Shown in pieces: positions 37,479-45,379 of a stretch of DNA of 64,000 nt (its first letter is position 1; each line of letters begins with the position of its first letter). Below the pieces are notes generated by a model that was not told where the DNA came from, made no database searches, and saw only the letters and a program-made list of their open reading frames with translations. A program made the translations under genes and the position numbers. Source of the DNA: Actinomadura sp. NBRC 104412 (GTDB taxonomy: Bacteria > Actinomycetota > Actinomycetes > Streptosporangiales > Streptosporangiaceae); NCBI RefSeq assembly GCF_030269515.1, contig NZ_BSTM01000006.1, forward strand, positions 62,001 through 126,000, given 5' to 3'.

Positions 37479-38125
37479 GCGGGGGAGGGGGCCACGGCCG
37501 CGGCGCGGGAGCGGAAGTCGTCGCGCCAGGCGTTCAGGCCCAGGACGCACAGCGTCAGGAAGATGATGTACAGCGCGCTGGTGAGCTTGAGGTCCTTGGA
37601 GAAGTAGAGCGGGATGTAGACCAGGTCCGCGGCGATCCAGATCCACCACGACTCCAGCAGCTTGCGGGACTGGCCGTAGATGGCCATCAGCGACAGCGCG
37701 GTGGTGAGCGCGTCCCAGAACGGGACGGTGGAGTCGGTCCAGGCCATCAGCATCACGGTGAGCAGCGCGGTGGCGGCGGCGCCGGCGGTGGCCAGCACCG
37801 CCCAGGTGGTGCGGGACGTGCGGGTGACGGGCAGGTCGTCGCGTCCCTCGCCGCCGTACAGCCACACCCACCAGCCGTAGGACTGGAGCCCGACGTACAC
37901 GACCTGAAGCCCGGCGTCGGCGTACAGGCCGCCGTCCAGGAACACCAGGCCGAGCAGGATCACGTTGGCGATACCGATCGGCCAGTTGAGGATGTTCTGC
38001 CGCACGACCAGCCAGACGTTGACCGCGCCGGTGGCGAAGCCGAGCAGCTCGGCCCAGGTGGTCGGGACCGTTCCCAGATGGAACGCGGGCTGGAGCAGCG
38101 GGCCGAGCAGGTCGTGCAGCGTCAT
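37475..38125 (-). CDS. pnuC: Nicotinamide riboside transporter PnuC
   Basis: Facilitator importing nicotinamide riboside, trapped by the NadR kinase encoded next. The 216 residues contain seven to eight hydrophobic helices and PnuC hallmarks (NVWLVVRQNILNWPIGIAN, YGWWVWLYGG, SWWIWIAADLVYIPLYF). I start at ATG 38125 (MTLHDLLGP) behind GGGAGCC; a TTG ten codons upstream is in frame but lies inside a palindrome that looks like an operator. Co-transcription with nadR is clear. Confidence 0.92.
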   Translation of the reverse strand: MTLHDLLGPLLQPAFHLGTVPTTWAELLGFATGAVNVWLVVRQNILNWPIGIANVILLGLVFLDGGLYADAGLQVVYVGLQSYGWWVWLYGGEGRDDLPVTRTSRTTWAVLATAGAAATALLTVMLMAWTDSTVPFWDALTTALSLMAIYGQSRKLLESWWIWIAADLVYIPLYFSKDLKLTSALYIIFLTLCVLGLNAWRDDFRSRAAAVAPSPA

Positions 38126-38147
38126 GGACGGCTCCCGGGGGTCATAA

Positions 38148-38164
38148 ATCGTCAAATAGACGAT
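38148..38164. promoter_or_regulatory. Inverted repeat ATCGTC-AAATA-GACGAT before pnuC
   Basis: Six-base arms around a five-base AT spacer, in an AT-rich patch between cebR and pnuC. It sits 23 bp before the pnuC start. The layout recalls NrtR-type operators of actinobacterial NAD genes; no nrtR gene is in the window, so the regulator is unassigned. Confidence 0.45.
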
Positions 38165-38178
38165 AACAGGGGCGTCCG

Positions 38179-39189
38179 TCAGGCGCTCTCCCTCACCACC
38201 AGGTGCGGCTGCAGGATCACCACCGGGTCGGCGGGCTCCTCGCCCTGGATCCGGGCGATCAGGAGACGGGCCATCTGCCGGCCCATCTCCTCGACCGACT
38301 GGTGGACGGTGGTCAGCGGCGGGTCGGCGAGCGGCGCGCTGGAGGAGTCCTCGAAGCCGACCACCGCCACGTCCTCGGGCACCCGGCGCCCGTGCTTCTT
38401 CAGCACCCGCATCGCGCCCAGAGCCATCGGGTCGTCGGCGGCGAACACCGCGTCGACCTCGGGATACCGGTCCAGCAGCTCGGCCGCGGCCGTGACACCG
38501 CTGGCCTCGCTGAAGTCCCCGCAGACCACCATCTCCGGAAGCCCCGCCGCGGCCAGGGCGTCACGGTAGCCCTGCAACCGGTCGATGCCCACGCCCATGT
38601 CCTGCGGACCCGAGATATGGGCGATGCGCGTGCGCCCGCCGCGCACCAGGTGCTCGACCGCCTGCCGGGCGCCGTCGCGGTTGTCCACGTCCACGTACGA
38701 GACCGGGACGACGCCCGGCGGGCGGCCGCCCAGGACGGTCGGCACGCCGCCCGCCTCCAGCTTGGCCGGCAGCGGGTCGTCGCCGTGCAGCGAGGTCATC
38801 AGCACCCCGTCGACGTGCTGGCCGGTCAGGTAGTTCTCCAGCCGCTCGTACTCGGCGGGCGAGCGGGCCAGCGCCAGGAGCAACTGCAACCCCGTGTCGT
38901 GCAGCTCCGGGCTGATCCCGCGGATGATCCCCGCGAAGAACGGCTCGGCGAACAGCCGCTGCTCGGACTCCGACACCACCAGCGCCACCGTGTCGGTGCG
39001 CCGGGTCACCAGCGTCCTCGCGGCCCGGTTGGGCACGTAGCCCAGCTCGTCGATCGCCCGCAGCACCGCCTCGCGCGCCTCCGCGCTCACCCGCGGCGAG
39101 CCGTTGATGACGCGCGAGACCGTGCCCCGGCCGACCCCCGCCCGGGCCGCCACTTCCTCCAGCGTGGGGCGCGCGGAACCGCGCCTCAC
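38179..39189 (-). CDS. cebR: Cellobiose-responsive LacI-type repressor CebR
   Basis: LacI/GalR repressor of 336 residues. The headpiece RPTLEEVAARAGVGRGTVSRV is the CebR signature, followed by NGSPRVS and hinge RAARTL; the effector domain is complete (HVDGVLMTSLHGDDPLP, VAVVGFEDS). In Streptomyces CebR binds TGGGAGCGCTCCCA and is released by cellobiose; that exact box occurs twice upstream of cebE here. cebR is downstream of bglC (54 bp) on the same strand, so it may be expressed from the operon it represses, a negative feedback layout. Start GTG 39189 follows GGAGGTG. Confidence 0.9.
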   Translation of the reverse strand: MRRGSARPTLEEVAARAGVGRGTVSRVINGSPRVSAEAREAVLRAIDELGYVPNRAARTLVTRRTDTVALVVSESEQRLFAEPFFAGIIRGISPELHDTGLQLLLALARSPAEYERLENYLTGQHVDGVLMTSLHGDDPLPAKLEAGGVPTVLGGRPPGVVPVSYVDVDNRDGARQAVEHLVRGGRTRIAHISGPQDMGVGIDRLQGYRDALAAAGLPEMVVCGDFSEASGVTAAAELLDRYPEVDAVFAADDPMALGAMRVLKKHGRRVPEDVAVVGFEDSSSAPLADPPLTTVHQSVEEMGRQMARLLIARIQGEEPADPVVILQPHLVVRESA

Positions 39190-39243
39190 CTCCGTCGACC
39201 GTTCATCGCCTTGCGTCGGCCCCTTCTTCCCCGCCGTTGCCGA

Positions 39244-40710
39244 TCACGCCCGTTCCGACAGCCCGCCGGCCCGGATCACGCTCGCGTACCAGCGCGCGCT
39301 GTCCTTGGGCACCCTGCGCTGCGTCGTGTAGTCCACGTGGACCAGCCCGAAGCGCTTCGAGTAGCCCCAAGACCACTCGAAATTATCCAGCAGAGACCAC
39401 GTGAAGTAACCGCGCAACGGAACGCCGCCGGTTATGGCCTGGTGCGAGGCGCGCAGGTGCGCGTCCAGGTATTGGATCCTCTCCTCGTCATGGATCGGGG
39501 TGTCACCGTTGGGGGCCTCGTCGTACCCCGCGCCGTTCTCGGTGATGTAGAGGTCGACCGGGGGGTACTCGCGGTGCAGCCGGGTCAGCACCTCGTGCAA
39601 CCCGGTCTCGTCGATCTCCCAGCCCATCCCCGTCACGGGACGGCCGCCGTCCACGAACCCGACATGCTCGCTGCCCACCCAGGGGGAGACGGTGGAGAAC
39701 GGCGACGACACCGCCTGGGCGGTCACGTCCGGGTCGCCGGTCACGGTGAACCGCGAGTAGTAGTTCACGCCGAGCTGGTCGATGGGCTGGTTGATGACCT
39801 CGGTGTCGCCGTCCAGGATGGCCGAGGCGAACCCCAGGTGGTCCAGGTCCGCCAGCACGTCCTCCGGGTAGAAGCCGCGCAGCAGCGGATCCAGGAACAG
39901 CCGGTTCTGCATGCCGTCCACCCGGCGTGCCGCGTCCAGGTCGGCCTCCGCCTCGCTGGCGGGCGAGATCGCGTACAGGTTCACCGCCGCGCCCAGCCGG
40001 TGCTCGGGATGCCGCGCCCGCATCGCCTGGACGGCCGCCCCGTGCCCGAGCATCAGATGATGCGCCGCGCGCAGCGAGGCGGCGGGTTCCCTGCGGCCCG
40101 GGGCGTGCTCGCCCGAGGCGTAGCCGAGGAACGCCGCGCACCACGGCTCGTTGATGGTCATCCACTGCGCCACCCGGTCGCCCAGCTCACCGTGGATGAG
40201 GGCGGCGTAGTCGGCGAACCGGTACGCGGTGTCGCGTTCGGGCCAGCCGCCCGCGTCCTCCAGCGCCTGCGGCAGGTCCCAGTGGTAGAGGGTCGGCCAC
40301 GGCTCGATGCCCGCCTCCAGCAGCGCGTCCACCAGCCGCCGGTAGAAGTCCACCCCGGCCTGGTTGAGCGGGCCGGAGCCGGACGGCTGCACCCGCGGCC
40401 ACGACACCGAAAACCGGTAGGCGTTCAGCCCCAAATCGGCCATCAGCGCCACGTCCTCGCGGAAGCGGTGGTAGTGGTCGACCGCCACGTCGCCGGTGTC
40501 GCCGCCCAGCACCTTGCCGGGCGTACGGCAGAAGGTGTCCCAGATGGACAGGCCGCGCCCGTCCTCGTTGGCCGCGCCCTCGACCTGGTAGGCGGCGGTG
40601 GCCGCCCCCCAGCGGAAGCCGGCGGGGAACGCGAGCGGGGCGGCGGGGGAGGCGCCCTGGTCGGCCTGCGTGCGGCCGTGCCGCCTGTCACCTTGTGTGG
40701 GAGAGCTCAC
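39244..40710 (-). CDS. bglC: GH1 beta-glucosidase BglC (cellobiase)
   Basis: Cytoplasmic beta-glucosidase that splits cellobiose and cello-oligosaccharides after import. The acid/base is Glu188 (TINEPW) and the nucleophile Glu391 (ITENGAGY); 488 residues, no signal. The GTG start at 40710 overlaps the cebG stop by 4 bp. The first 25 residues before LAFPAGFRWG are not conserved in the family. By removing cellobiose this enzyme would also reset CebR, as described in Streptomyces. Confidence 0.93.
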   Translation of the reverse strand: MSSPTQGDRRHGRTQADQGASPAAPLAFPAGFRWGAATAAYQVEGAANEDGRGLSIWDTFCRTPGKVLGGDTGDVAVDHYHRFREDVALMADLGLNAYRFSVSWPRVQPSGSGPLNQAGVDFYRRLVDALLEAGIEPWPTLYHWDLPQALEDAGGWPERDTAYRFADYAALIHGELGDRVAQWMTINEPWCAAFLGYASGEHAPGRREPAASLRAAHHLMLGHGAAVQAMRARHPEHRLGAAVNLYAISPASEAEADLDAARRVDGMQNRLFLDPLLRGFYPEDVLADLDHLGFASAILDGDTEVINQPIDQLGVNYYSRFTVTGDPDVTAQAVSSPFSTVSPWVGSEHVGFVDGGRPVTGMGWEIDETGLHEVLTRLHREYPPVDLYITENGAGYDEAPNGDTPIHDEERIQYLDAHLRASHQAITGGVPLRGYFTWSLLDNFEWSWGYSKRFGLVHVDYTTQRRVPKDSARWYASVIRAGGLSERA

Positions 40711-41621
40711 GCCTTGATCGCACCTTCCATGATGCCGCCGATGATCTGGCGGCCGAAAATGATGAACACCACCAGCAGCGGGAGCACCGCGAAGGTCGTC
40801 CCGGCGAACATGAGGGTGTAGTCGCTGAAGTAGGCGTTGGACAGGTTGTTGATCGACACCTGGACGGTGGGGTTCTCGGGGCTGAGCACCGCCAGCGGCC
40901 ACATGAACTCGTTCCAGGTCTGCATGAACGTCAGCAGCCCCAGGACGCCCGCCGCGGGACGCAGCGCGGGCAGTACGACCCGCCAGTAGATGCCGAAGGT
41001 GGTGCACCCGTCGACGCGGGCCGCCTCGATCAGCTCGTCCGGCACCGCCTGCTGCGTGTACTGGCGCATCATGAACACGCCGAACCCGGTGACCAGGAAC
41101 GGGACGATCACCGCTTGCAGGCCGCCCTGCCAGCCGATCCTCACCATGATCATGTACAGCGGGATGATGCCCATCTGCACCGGGATCATCATGGTCGCGA
41201 TGATCGTCAGCAGCAGCGCGTTCTTGCCGCGGAAGCGCAGCTTGGCGAACGCGAAGCCGGCCAGCGAGGCGAAGAACACCGTCGAGATCGTCACCGCTCC
41301 CGAGGCGATCGCCGAGTTCAGCAGGCCCTGGGCGAAGTAGGCGTCCGGGTTGTCGAACAGCCGCCCGGCGTTGTCGAAGAACCGGCCCCCCGGCAGCACC
41401 GGCGGGGGCACGTCCGACACCACGTCGTTGGACCGGGTGGCGACGACGATCATCCAGTAGATCGGAAAGATCGACAGCACCAGCGCGACGATCAGCGCCA
41501 GGTAGGTCAGCGGGGTGGCGTCCCACATGGCCCGGAACCGGCCGTGCCCGTTGCGCCGGTGCGCGCCGCCACCGCCGCGGCGGCCGGACGAGGTCGCGGA
41601 CGGCGTGGTCAAGGCGGTCAT
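40707..41621 (-). CDS. cebG: Cellobiose/cellotriose ABC permease CebG
   Basis: MalG-type CUT1 permease of 304 residues. A Gly/Arg-rich N-terminal tail precedes six helices; the EAA loop is IEAARVDGCTTFGIYWRVVLP-like and the protein ends EGAIKA. It is coupled by 4-bp overlaps to cebF and bglC. The gene order cebE-F-G-bglC matches the streptomycete cellobiose locus, which is the basis for the substrate. Confidence 0.92.
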   Translation of the reverse strand: MTALTTPSATSSGRRGGGGAHRRNGHGRFRAMWDATPLTYLALIVALVLSIFPIYWMIVVATRSNDVVSDVPPPVLPGGRFFDNAGRLFDNPDAYFAQGLLNSAIASGAVTISTVFFASLAGFAFAKLRFRGKNALLLTIIATMMIPVQMGIIPLYMIMVRIGWQGGLQAVIVPFLVTGFGVFMMRQYTQQAVPDELIEAARVDGCTTFGIYWRVVLPALRPAAGVLGLLTFMQTWNEFMWPLAVLSPENPTVQVSINNLSNAYFSDYTLMFAGTTFAVLPLLVVFIIFGRQIIGGIMEGAIKA

Positions 41622-42604
41622 CTGGTCCCTCCCGCACGCCTGACGAACATGAAGTTGAGCAGCGAGAACAGGATGATCAGGACGAACAGCGCCCAGGCGA
41701 CCGTCGCGCCGTACCCGTAGCGGTCGTCGTTGAAGGCGTTGTCGTACATGTACATCGTGATCGTCTGGAACTGGTGCAGGGAGCCGCCGTCCATCTTGTT
41801 GGCGGTGCCGCCGCCGAACAGCACGGGCTCGGTGAACAGCTGGAGGCCCCCGATGGTGGAGATGATCACGGTGAAGATGATCGTCGGCTGGAGCATGGGC
41901 ACCGTGATCTGCCAGAACTGCCGGAGCCTGGACGCGCCGTCGATGGCGGCGGCCTCGTACAGGTCCCGCGGGATGGCCTGCATCGCCGCCAGGTAGATGA
42001 GCGCGTTGTAGCCGGTCCAGCGCCAGTCCACCATCACCGAGATGGCCAGCCAGGACCAGCCGCGGCTGGCGTGCCAGTCGATGCCGTCCACGCCCACCAG
42101 GCCGAGCGCCCAGTTGATGAACCCGAAGTTGGTGTCGAACATCTGGCTGAACACGATCGCCACCGCCGCGGTGGAGGTGACCAGCGGCGCCACCATCCCG
42201 ATCCGGAACAGCGTGCCGGCCCGTATCCGCCGCGCCAGCGCGCTGGCGATGAACAGGGCGAGCAGCAACTGCGGCACCGTGGAGATGAAGAAGATCCCGA
42301 CCGTGTTGACGAGCGCATGCCAGAAGTCGCCGTCGGTCAGCAGGTAGTCGTAGTTCTCCAGGCCGATCCACTCGCGCGTCCCGGAGGCCAGCCCCCAGTC
42401 GTGCAGGGACACCCACAGCGTGTACAGCAGCGGGAACAGCCCGAAGACCAGGAACACGAGGTAGAACGGCGAGATGAACAGGTAGGGGGATGCCTTGAGG
42501 TCGAGGCGGGCCAGCCTGGACCGCCACGATCTGCCGCGCGGCGGGTCGCCGGGCGCCGGCGGTGCCTTCCGCGCGCCGGTGGCGGGGCGCGTCTCGATGG
42601 TCAT
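41618..42604 (-). CDS. cebF: Cellobiose/cellotriose ABC permease CebF
   Basis: MalF-type CUT1 permease of 328 residues with six helices, starting at YLFISPFYLVFLVFGLFPLL. The EAA loop YEAAAIDGASRLRQFWQITV is intact. ATG 42604 lies 120 bp after the cebE stop, a gap occupied by a strong hairpin. Confidence 0.92.
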   Translation of the reverse strand: MTIETRPATGARKAPPAPGDPPRGRSWRSRLARLDLKASPYLFISPFYLVFLVFGLFPLLYTLWVSLHDWGLASGTREWIGLENYDYLLTDGDFWHALVNTVGIFFISTVPQLLLALFIASALARRIRAGTLFRIGMVAPLVTSTAAVAIVFSQMFDTNFGFINWALGLVGVDGIDWHASRGWSWLAISVMVDWRWTGYNALIYLAAMQAIPRDLYEAAAIDGASRLRQFWQITVPMLQPTIIFTVIISTIGGLQLFTEPVLFGGGTANKMDGGSLHQFQTITMYMYDNAFNDDRYGYGATVAWALFVLIILFSLLNFMFVRRAGGTR

Positions 42605-42631
42605 GCGCGTCCTTCCGAAAGGGGGCCCGCG

Positions 42632-42663
42632 CCGGCTCGTGGCGGGGTGACGCCACGAGCCGG
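42632..42663 (-). terminator. Intercistronic hairpin between cebE and cebF
   Basis: Perfect 13-bp arms CCGGCTCGTGGCG (42632-42644) and CGCCACGAGCCGG (42651-42663) around a 6-base loop. There is no T-tract. Lying between the binding-protein gene and the permease genes, it most likely stabilises the cebE message or partly attenuates read-through, giving more binding protein than permease. Confidence 0.65.
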
Positions 42664-42724
42664 GCGGAGGGGCGTCCGTGGGAGCCTCATCGGCCCCTGG
42701 GCGGTTGTACCGCCGGCGGATCGG

Positions 42725-44038
42725 TCAGCGGGCGGCCTTCTGGGCCTCGCTCACCGCCTGGTTCCACGCGTCCTCGGCCTTGACCCTGCCCTGACCCACC
42801 GCGATCAGGACGTTCTCCACGGCCAGCCGCACATCCTCGTGCTTGGGGCCGAGGTAGACGGGCTTGACCTGCGCGGCCAGGTCGCCGAAGAGCTTGCCGG
42901 TCGGCGCGTTGCTGAAGTAGGCGCTGGTCGCGCCCGCCACCGCCGGGTCCTTGGCGGCCTGCGGCGAGGACGGGAAGGTGTTCTTGTCCTTGTAGGCGCC
43001 GATCTGGCCCTGCGGGCTGCTCAGGAACTTGGCCAGCTCGGCGGCCTCCCTCGGGTGGTCGGACTGCTTGGGCACGGCCAGCCAGGAGCCGCCCCAGTAG
43101 CCGCCGCCGCCCGGGATCGCCGCCACGTCCCACTTGCCCTTGCCGTAGTCACCGGAGAACTCCTCGATGCCGCCGAGCATCCAGGACGGGCAGGGCAGGG
43201 TGGCGAAGGTGTCGCGCTTCAGCGCCGTCTGCCACGGCGGGGTGAAGATCGACATGTCGGCGGTCATCTTCGCCGCCTCGAACTTCAGCGTGGTGTCGAA
43301 GGACTGCTTGACCACGGGGTTGGTGTTGAAGACCAGGTTGTTGCTCTTGTCGAAGAAGCTGTAGCCGGGTCCGGCGCCCGCGTTCTGCAGGACGGTGGCG
43401 CGGAAGATCGCTGTGGGGCCGTCCAGCCACTTGGTGCCCGAGACCTCCCGCTGGAACCGCTGGCCGGTGTTGTAGAAGGCGTCCCAGGTCGGCCACAGCT
43501 TGGACACCTCGTCCCGCTCGGTGGGCAGGCTGGCCTTCTCGAACAGGTCCTTGCGGTAGCACATGCCGAGCGGGCCGATGTCGGTGCCGAGGCCGACGAG
43601 CTGGCTGCCGTCGGGGCTCAGGCCCATCTGCCACTTCCACGGCAGGAAGTTGTTCTGCAGTTCGCGGCCGCCGTAGTCGAAGAGGTTGACGAACTTGTTG
43701 CGCTGCTGCATGTAGGTGGGCAGGATGCCCTCCTCCAGGGCGACCACGTCGCCGGCGCCGCTGTTGGTGGCCATCCACTGCTGGAGGCGTGGCCTGTAGT
43801 CGTCCAGGGTGGACGCCTTGCGCTGTCTGATCTTGATGTTGGGGTGGGTCTGCTCGTACTGCTTGTAGAGCTGCTCATAACCGAACTCGCCGAACACGTC
43901 GACGGTCAGGGTGATGGGACCGCTCTCGCTATCGTCCCCGTCGCCGCAGGCGGACGCGGCGACCAGGACCCCGGCCAGGACCGCCGCGACCGCGGCCCTG
44001 ACGGCGCTTCCGCGACCGCCTCGCTTGGTGACCCTCAT
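42725..44038 (-). CDS. cebE: Cellobiose/cellotriose-binding lipoprotein CebE
   Basis: Extracellular lipoprotein that binds cello-oligosaccharides for CebFG. The signal peptide ends at lipobox ASAC (about residues 28-31). Mature blocks such as GDVVALEEGILPTYMQQRN, LPWKWQMGLSPDG and GLGTDIGPLGMCYRKDLF match CebE-type proteins. It is 437 residues from ATG 44038, which follows GAGAGGGG. Upstream, TTGACA on the minus strand (44161-44156) and a CebR box (44115-44128) suit a CebR-repressed promoter. Confidence 0.92.
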   Translation of the reverse strand: MRVTKRGGRGSAVRAAVAAVLAGVLVAASACGDGDDSESGPITLTVDVFGEFGYEQLYKQYEQTHPNIKIRQRKASTLDDYRPRLQQWMATNSGAGDVVALEEGILPTYMQQRNKFVNLFDYGGRELQNNFLPWKWQMGLSPDGSQLVGLGTDIGPLGMCYRKDLFEKASLPTERDEVSKLWPTWDAFYNTGQRFQREVSGTKWLDGPTAIFRATVLQNAGAGPGYSFFDKSNNLVFNTNPVVKQSFDTTLKFEAAKMTADMSIFTPPWQTALKRDTFATLPCPSWMLGGIEEFSGDYGKGKWDVAAIPGGGGYWGGSWLAVPKQSDHPREAAELAKFLSSPQGQIGAYKDKNTFPSSPQAAKDPAVAGATSAYFSNAPTGKLFGDLAAQVKPVYLGPKHEDVRLAVENVLIAVGQGRVKAEDAWNQAVSEAQKAAR

Positions 44039-44114
44039 TCCGACCCCTCTCAGGTCGTGCCGGGATACATGGGATGGGTGGTACAGGTGCCGGACCGGCC
44101 TGTGGCACCGACCA

Positions 44115-44161
44115 TGGGAGCGCTCCCACGAAGCGAAGCCTCTCCGACATCCCGGTGTCAA
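44115..44161 (-). promoter_or_regulatory. cebE promoter -35 and CebR box 1
   Basis: The CebR box TGGGAGCGCTCCCA occupies 44115-44128, 77 bp before the cebE start. On the minus strand TTGACA lies at 44161-44156; the best -10 (TTCGCT, 18-base spacing) is weak. The operator would overlap the transcription start. Confidence 0.7.
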
Positions 44162-44259
44162 TGGGTCGAAACACAACCGTTACTCGACGGGGCCTCCGCG
44201 CGCTCTCGCGTCGGCGGGCGGCGGTTGACACGGATTCGCCGGCGGGTGAGGCTGTGGTA

Positions 44260-44273
44260 TGGGAGCGCTCCCA
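44260..44273. promoter_or_regulatory. CebR box 2
   Basis: A second exact TGGGAGCGCTCCCA, 222 bp before cebE and 145 bp (nearly 14 helical turns) from box 1, compatible with DNA looping. A plus-strand TTGACA (44225-44230) lies just beside it, so it could also control transcription in the other direction. Confidence 0.75.
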
Positions 44274-44723
44274 AGATCGACGCCAGCGGCGGACGCCGTC
44301 GCCGCCCGCGGTCGTCCGCTGCCCGGCGCCCGCGGGTCTTGGGGCTCGAAGGTCCTGGTCACCGAGCCGTACCTCCCTCGGCAAGGCAGGGCCGCCTCCC
44401 TCGGGGAAGAGAGGGGCGCGCGGTTCCCGGCGCGCCCCTCTTACTCCTCGCCCGTCCGCGATGCCCCGGTCAAGGCCCGGCTTCTCCCCTCCGTGGATGG
44501 CCGCATCGTGCCACCAGAGATCTCTCCTCGCGTCAACGGTTGAGCGCACGTCCGTTCACGGCGTCGCACAGGACGGCCATGCCCGGGCGACCCCTTCCCC
44601 CTCGACCGCACACGGCCCATGACGGGGCGCGACGAAGCGGTCGCGATTAAGAGCGGTTCGGCGGAACCGAACGGGCAGACCGTTACGTACAGGGGGGAAG
44701 AGAGCGAGGCGACGAGGGGGAAG
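44274..44723. other. Non-coding interval before the GTP cyclohydrolase II-like gene
   Basis: I see no credible gene here. The frames that are open lack family similarity and have atypical composition. The interval holds a strong hairpin (44410-44441) and a purine-rich ribosome-binding site (GAGGGGGAAG) before 44724. No FMN riboswitch elements are present. A clear promoter for the downstream cluster is not evident. Confidence 0.5.
44410..44441. terminator. Strong GC-rich hairpin, terminator-like
   Basis: AGAGGGGCGCGC (44410-44421) pairs perfectly with GCGCGCCCCTCT (44430-44441) across an 8-base loop. Only two T residues follow, so termination would be by an actinobacterial stem-only mechanism. 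It separates the ceb regulatory region from the next cluster. Confidence 0.55.
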
Positions 44724-45374
44724 ATGCGCGAGCAAGCCATTGGCTACGAGGACATCGCGGAAGCGGATCTGGCGACCCGGAGGGGCACCTTCCGGGCCGT
44801 CGCGTTCCGGGACCCGCTGGACGGCAACGAGCACATGGCCCTGGTCAGGGGCACGCCGAGGGCCCGTGACTCCGTCCTGGTGAGGGTGCACTCGGAATGC
44901 ATGACCGGGGACATCTTCGGCGCGACGCGCTGCGAGTGCGGGGACCAGCTCGGCGCGGCGCTGGACGCGATCGTCCGCGAGGGCACGGGCGTCCTGGTCT
45001 ACCTGCGCGGCCACGAGGGCCGGGGCATCGGCCTGGTGGCCAAGGTCCGGACCCACATCCTCCAGGACGAGCAGGGCCTGGACACCGTCGACTCCGCCAC
45101 GGCGCTGGGCCTGCCGGTGGACGTCCGCGACTACGGGCCCGCGGTGCGGGTGCTGCGGTACCTCGACGTGCGGTCGGTCAGGCTGATGACCAACAACCCC
45201 GACAAGGTGGACGCCCTGGAGTCGTGCGGGGTCAAGGTCGCCGAGCGGGTCCCGCTGCTGGCGGCGGCCAGCGACGACAACATCGGCTACCTCACGGCCA
45301 AGCGCGACCGGCTGGGTCACGACCTGCCGCAGCTCGACGCGCCCAGCCCGCAGCTCGGCGGGACGGGAGGCTGA
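44724..45374 (+). CDS. GTP cyclohydrolase II homologue with altered active site (FAPy-forming type?)
   Basis: RibA-fold enzyme that opens the imidazole ring of GTP. Zinc ligands Cys59, Cys70 and Cys72 (HSEC, GATRCEC) and the RGHEGRGIGL catalytic loop are intact. The residue equivalent to E. coli RibA Tyr105 (KIRAYALQD) is His111 here (KVRTHILQD). In S. coelicolor SCO6655 this position is Met and the enzyme stops at the formylaminopyrimidine (FAPy) nucleotide, so a similar product is plausible. It stands alone without the RibB half or other rib genes. I use ATG 44724 (216 residues) because GAGGGGGAAG precedes it; earlier in-frame starts add an unconserved tail. First gene of a tight seven-gene run. 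Confidence 0.85.
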   Translation: MREQAIGYEDIAEADLATRRGTFRAVAFRDPLDGNEHMALVRGTPRARDSVLVRVHSECMTGDIFGATRCECGDQLGAALDAIVREGTGVLVYLRGHEGRGIGLVAKVRTHILQDEQGLDTVDSATALGLPVDVRDYGPAVRVLRYLDVRSVRLMTNNPDKVDALESCGVKVAERVPLLAAASDDNIGYLTAKRDRLGHDLPQLDAPSPQLGGTGG

Positions 45375-45379
45375 CACCG

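Noticed and set aside
39347..39360. CGAAGCGCTTCG word in bglC
   Set aside because: Matches the 13617 palindrome core but lies inside the coding sequence for the conserved YSKRFGLVHV block, so codon constraint explains it.
44259..44543. Plus-strand 94-codon frame beginning in CebR box 2
   Set aside because: No ribosome-binding site, no similarity, and it runs through the strong hairpin; treated as non-coding.
44274..44723. FMN riboswitch or tRNA before the GTP cyclohydrolase II-like gene
   Set aside because: None of the conserved FMN-aptamer segments and no cloverleaf could be found; only simple hairpins are visible.
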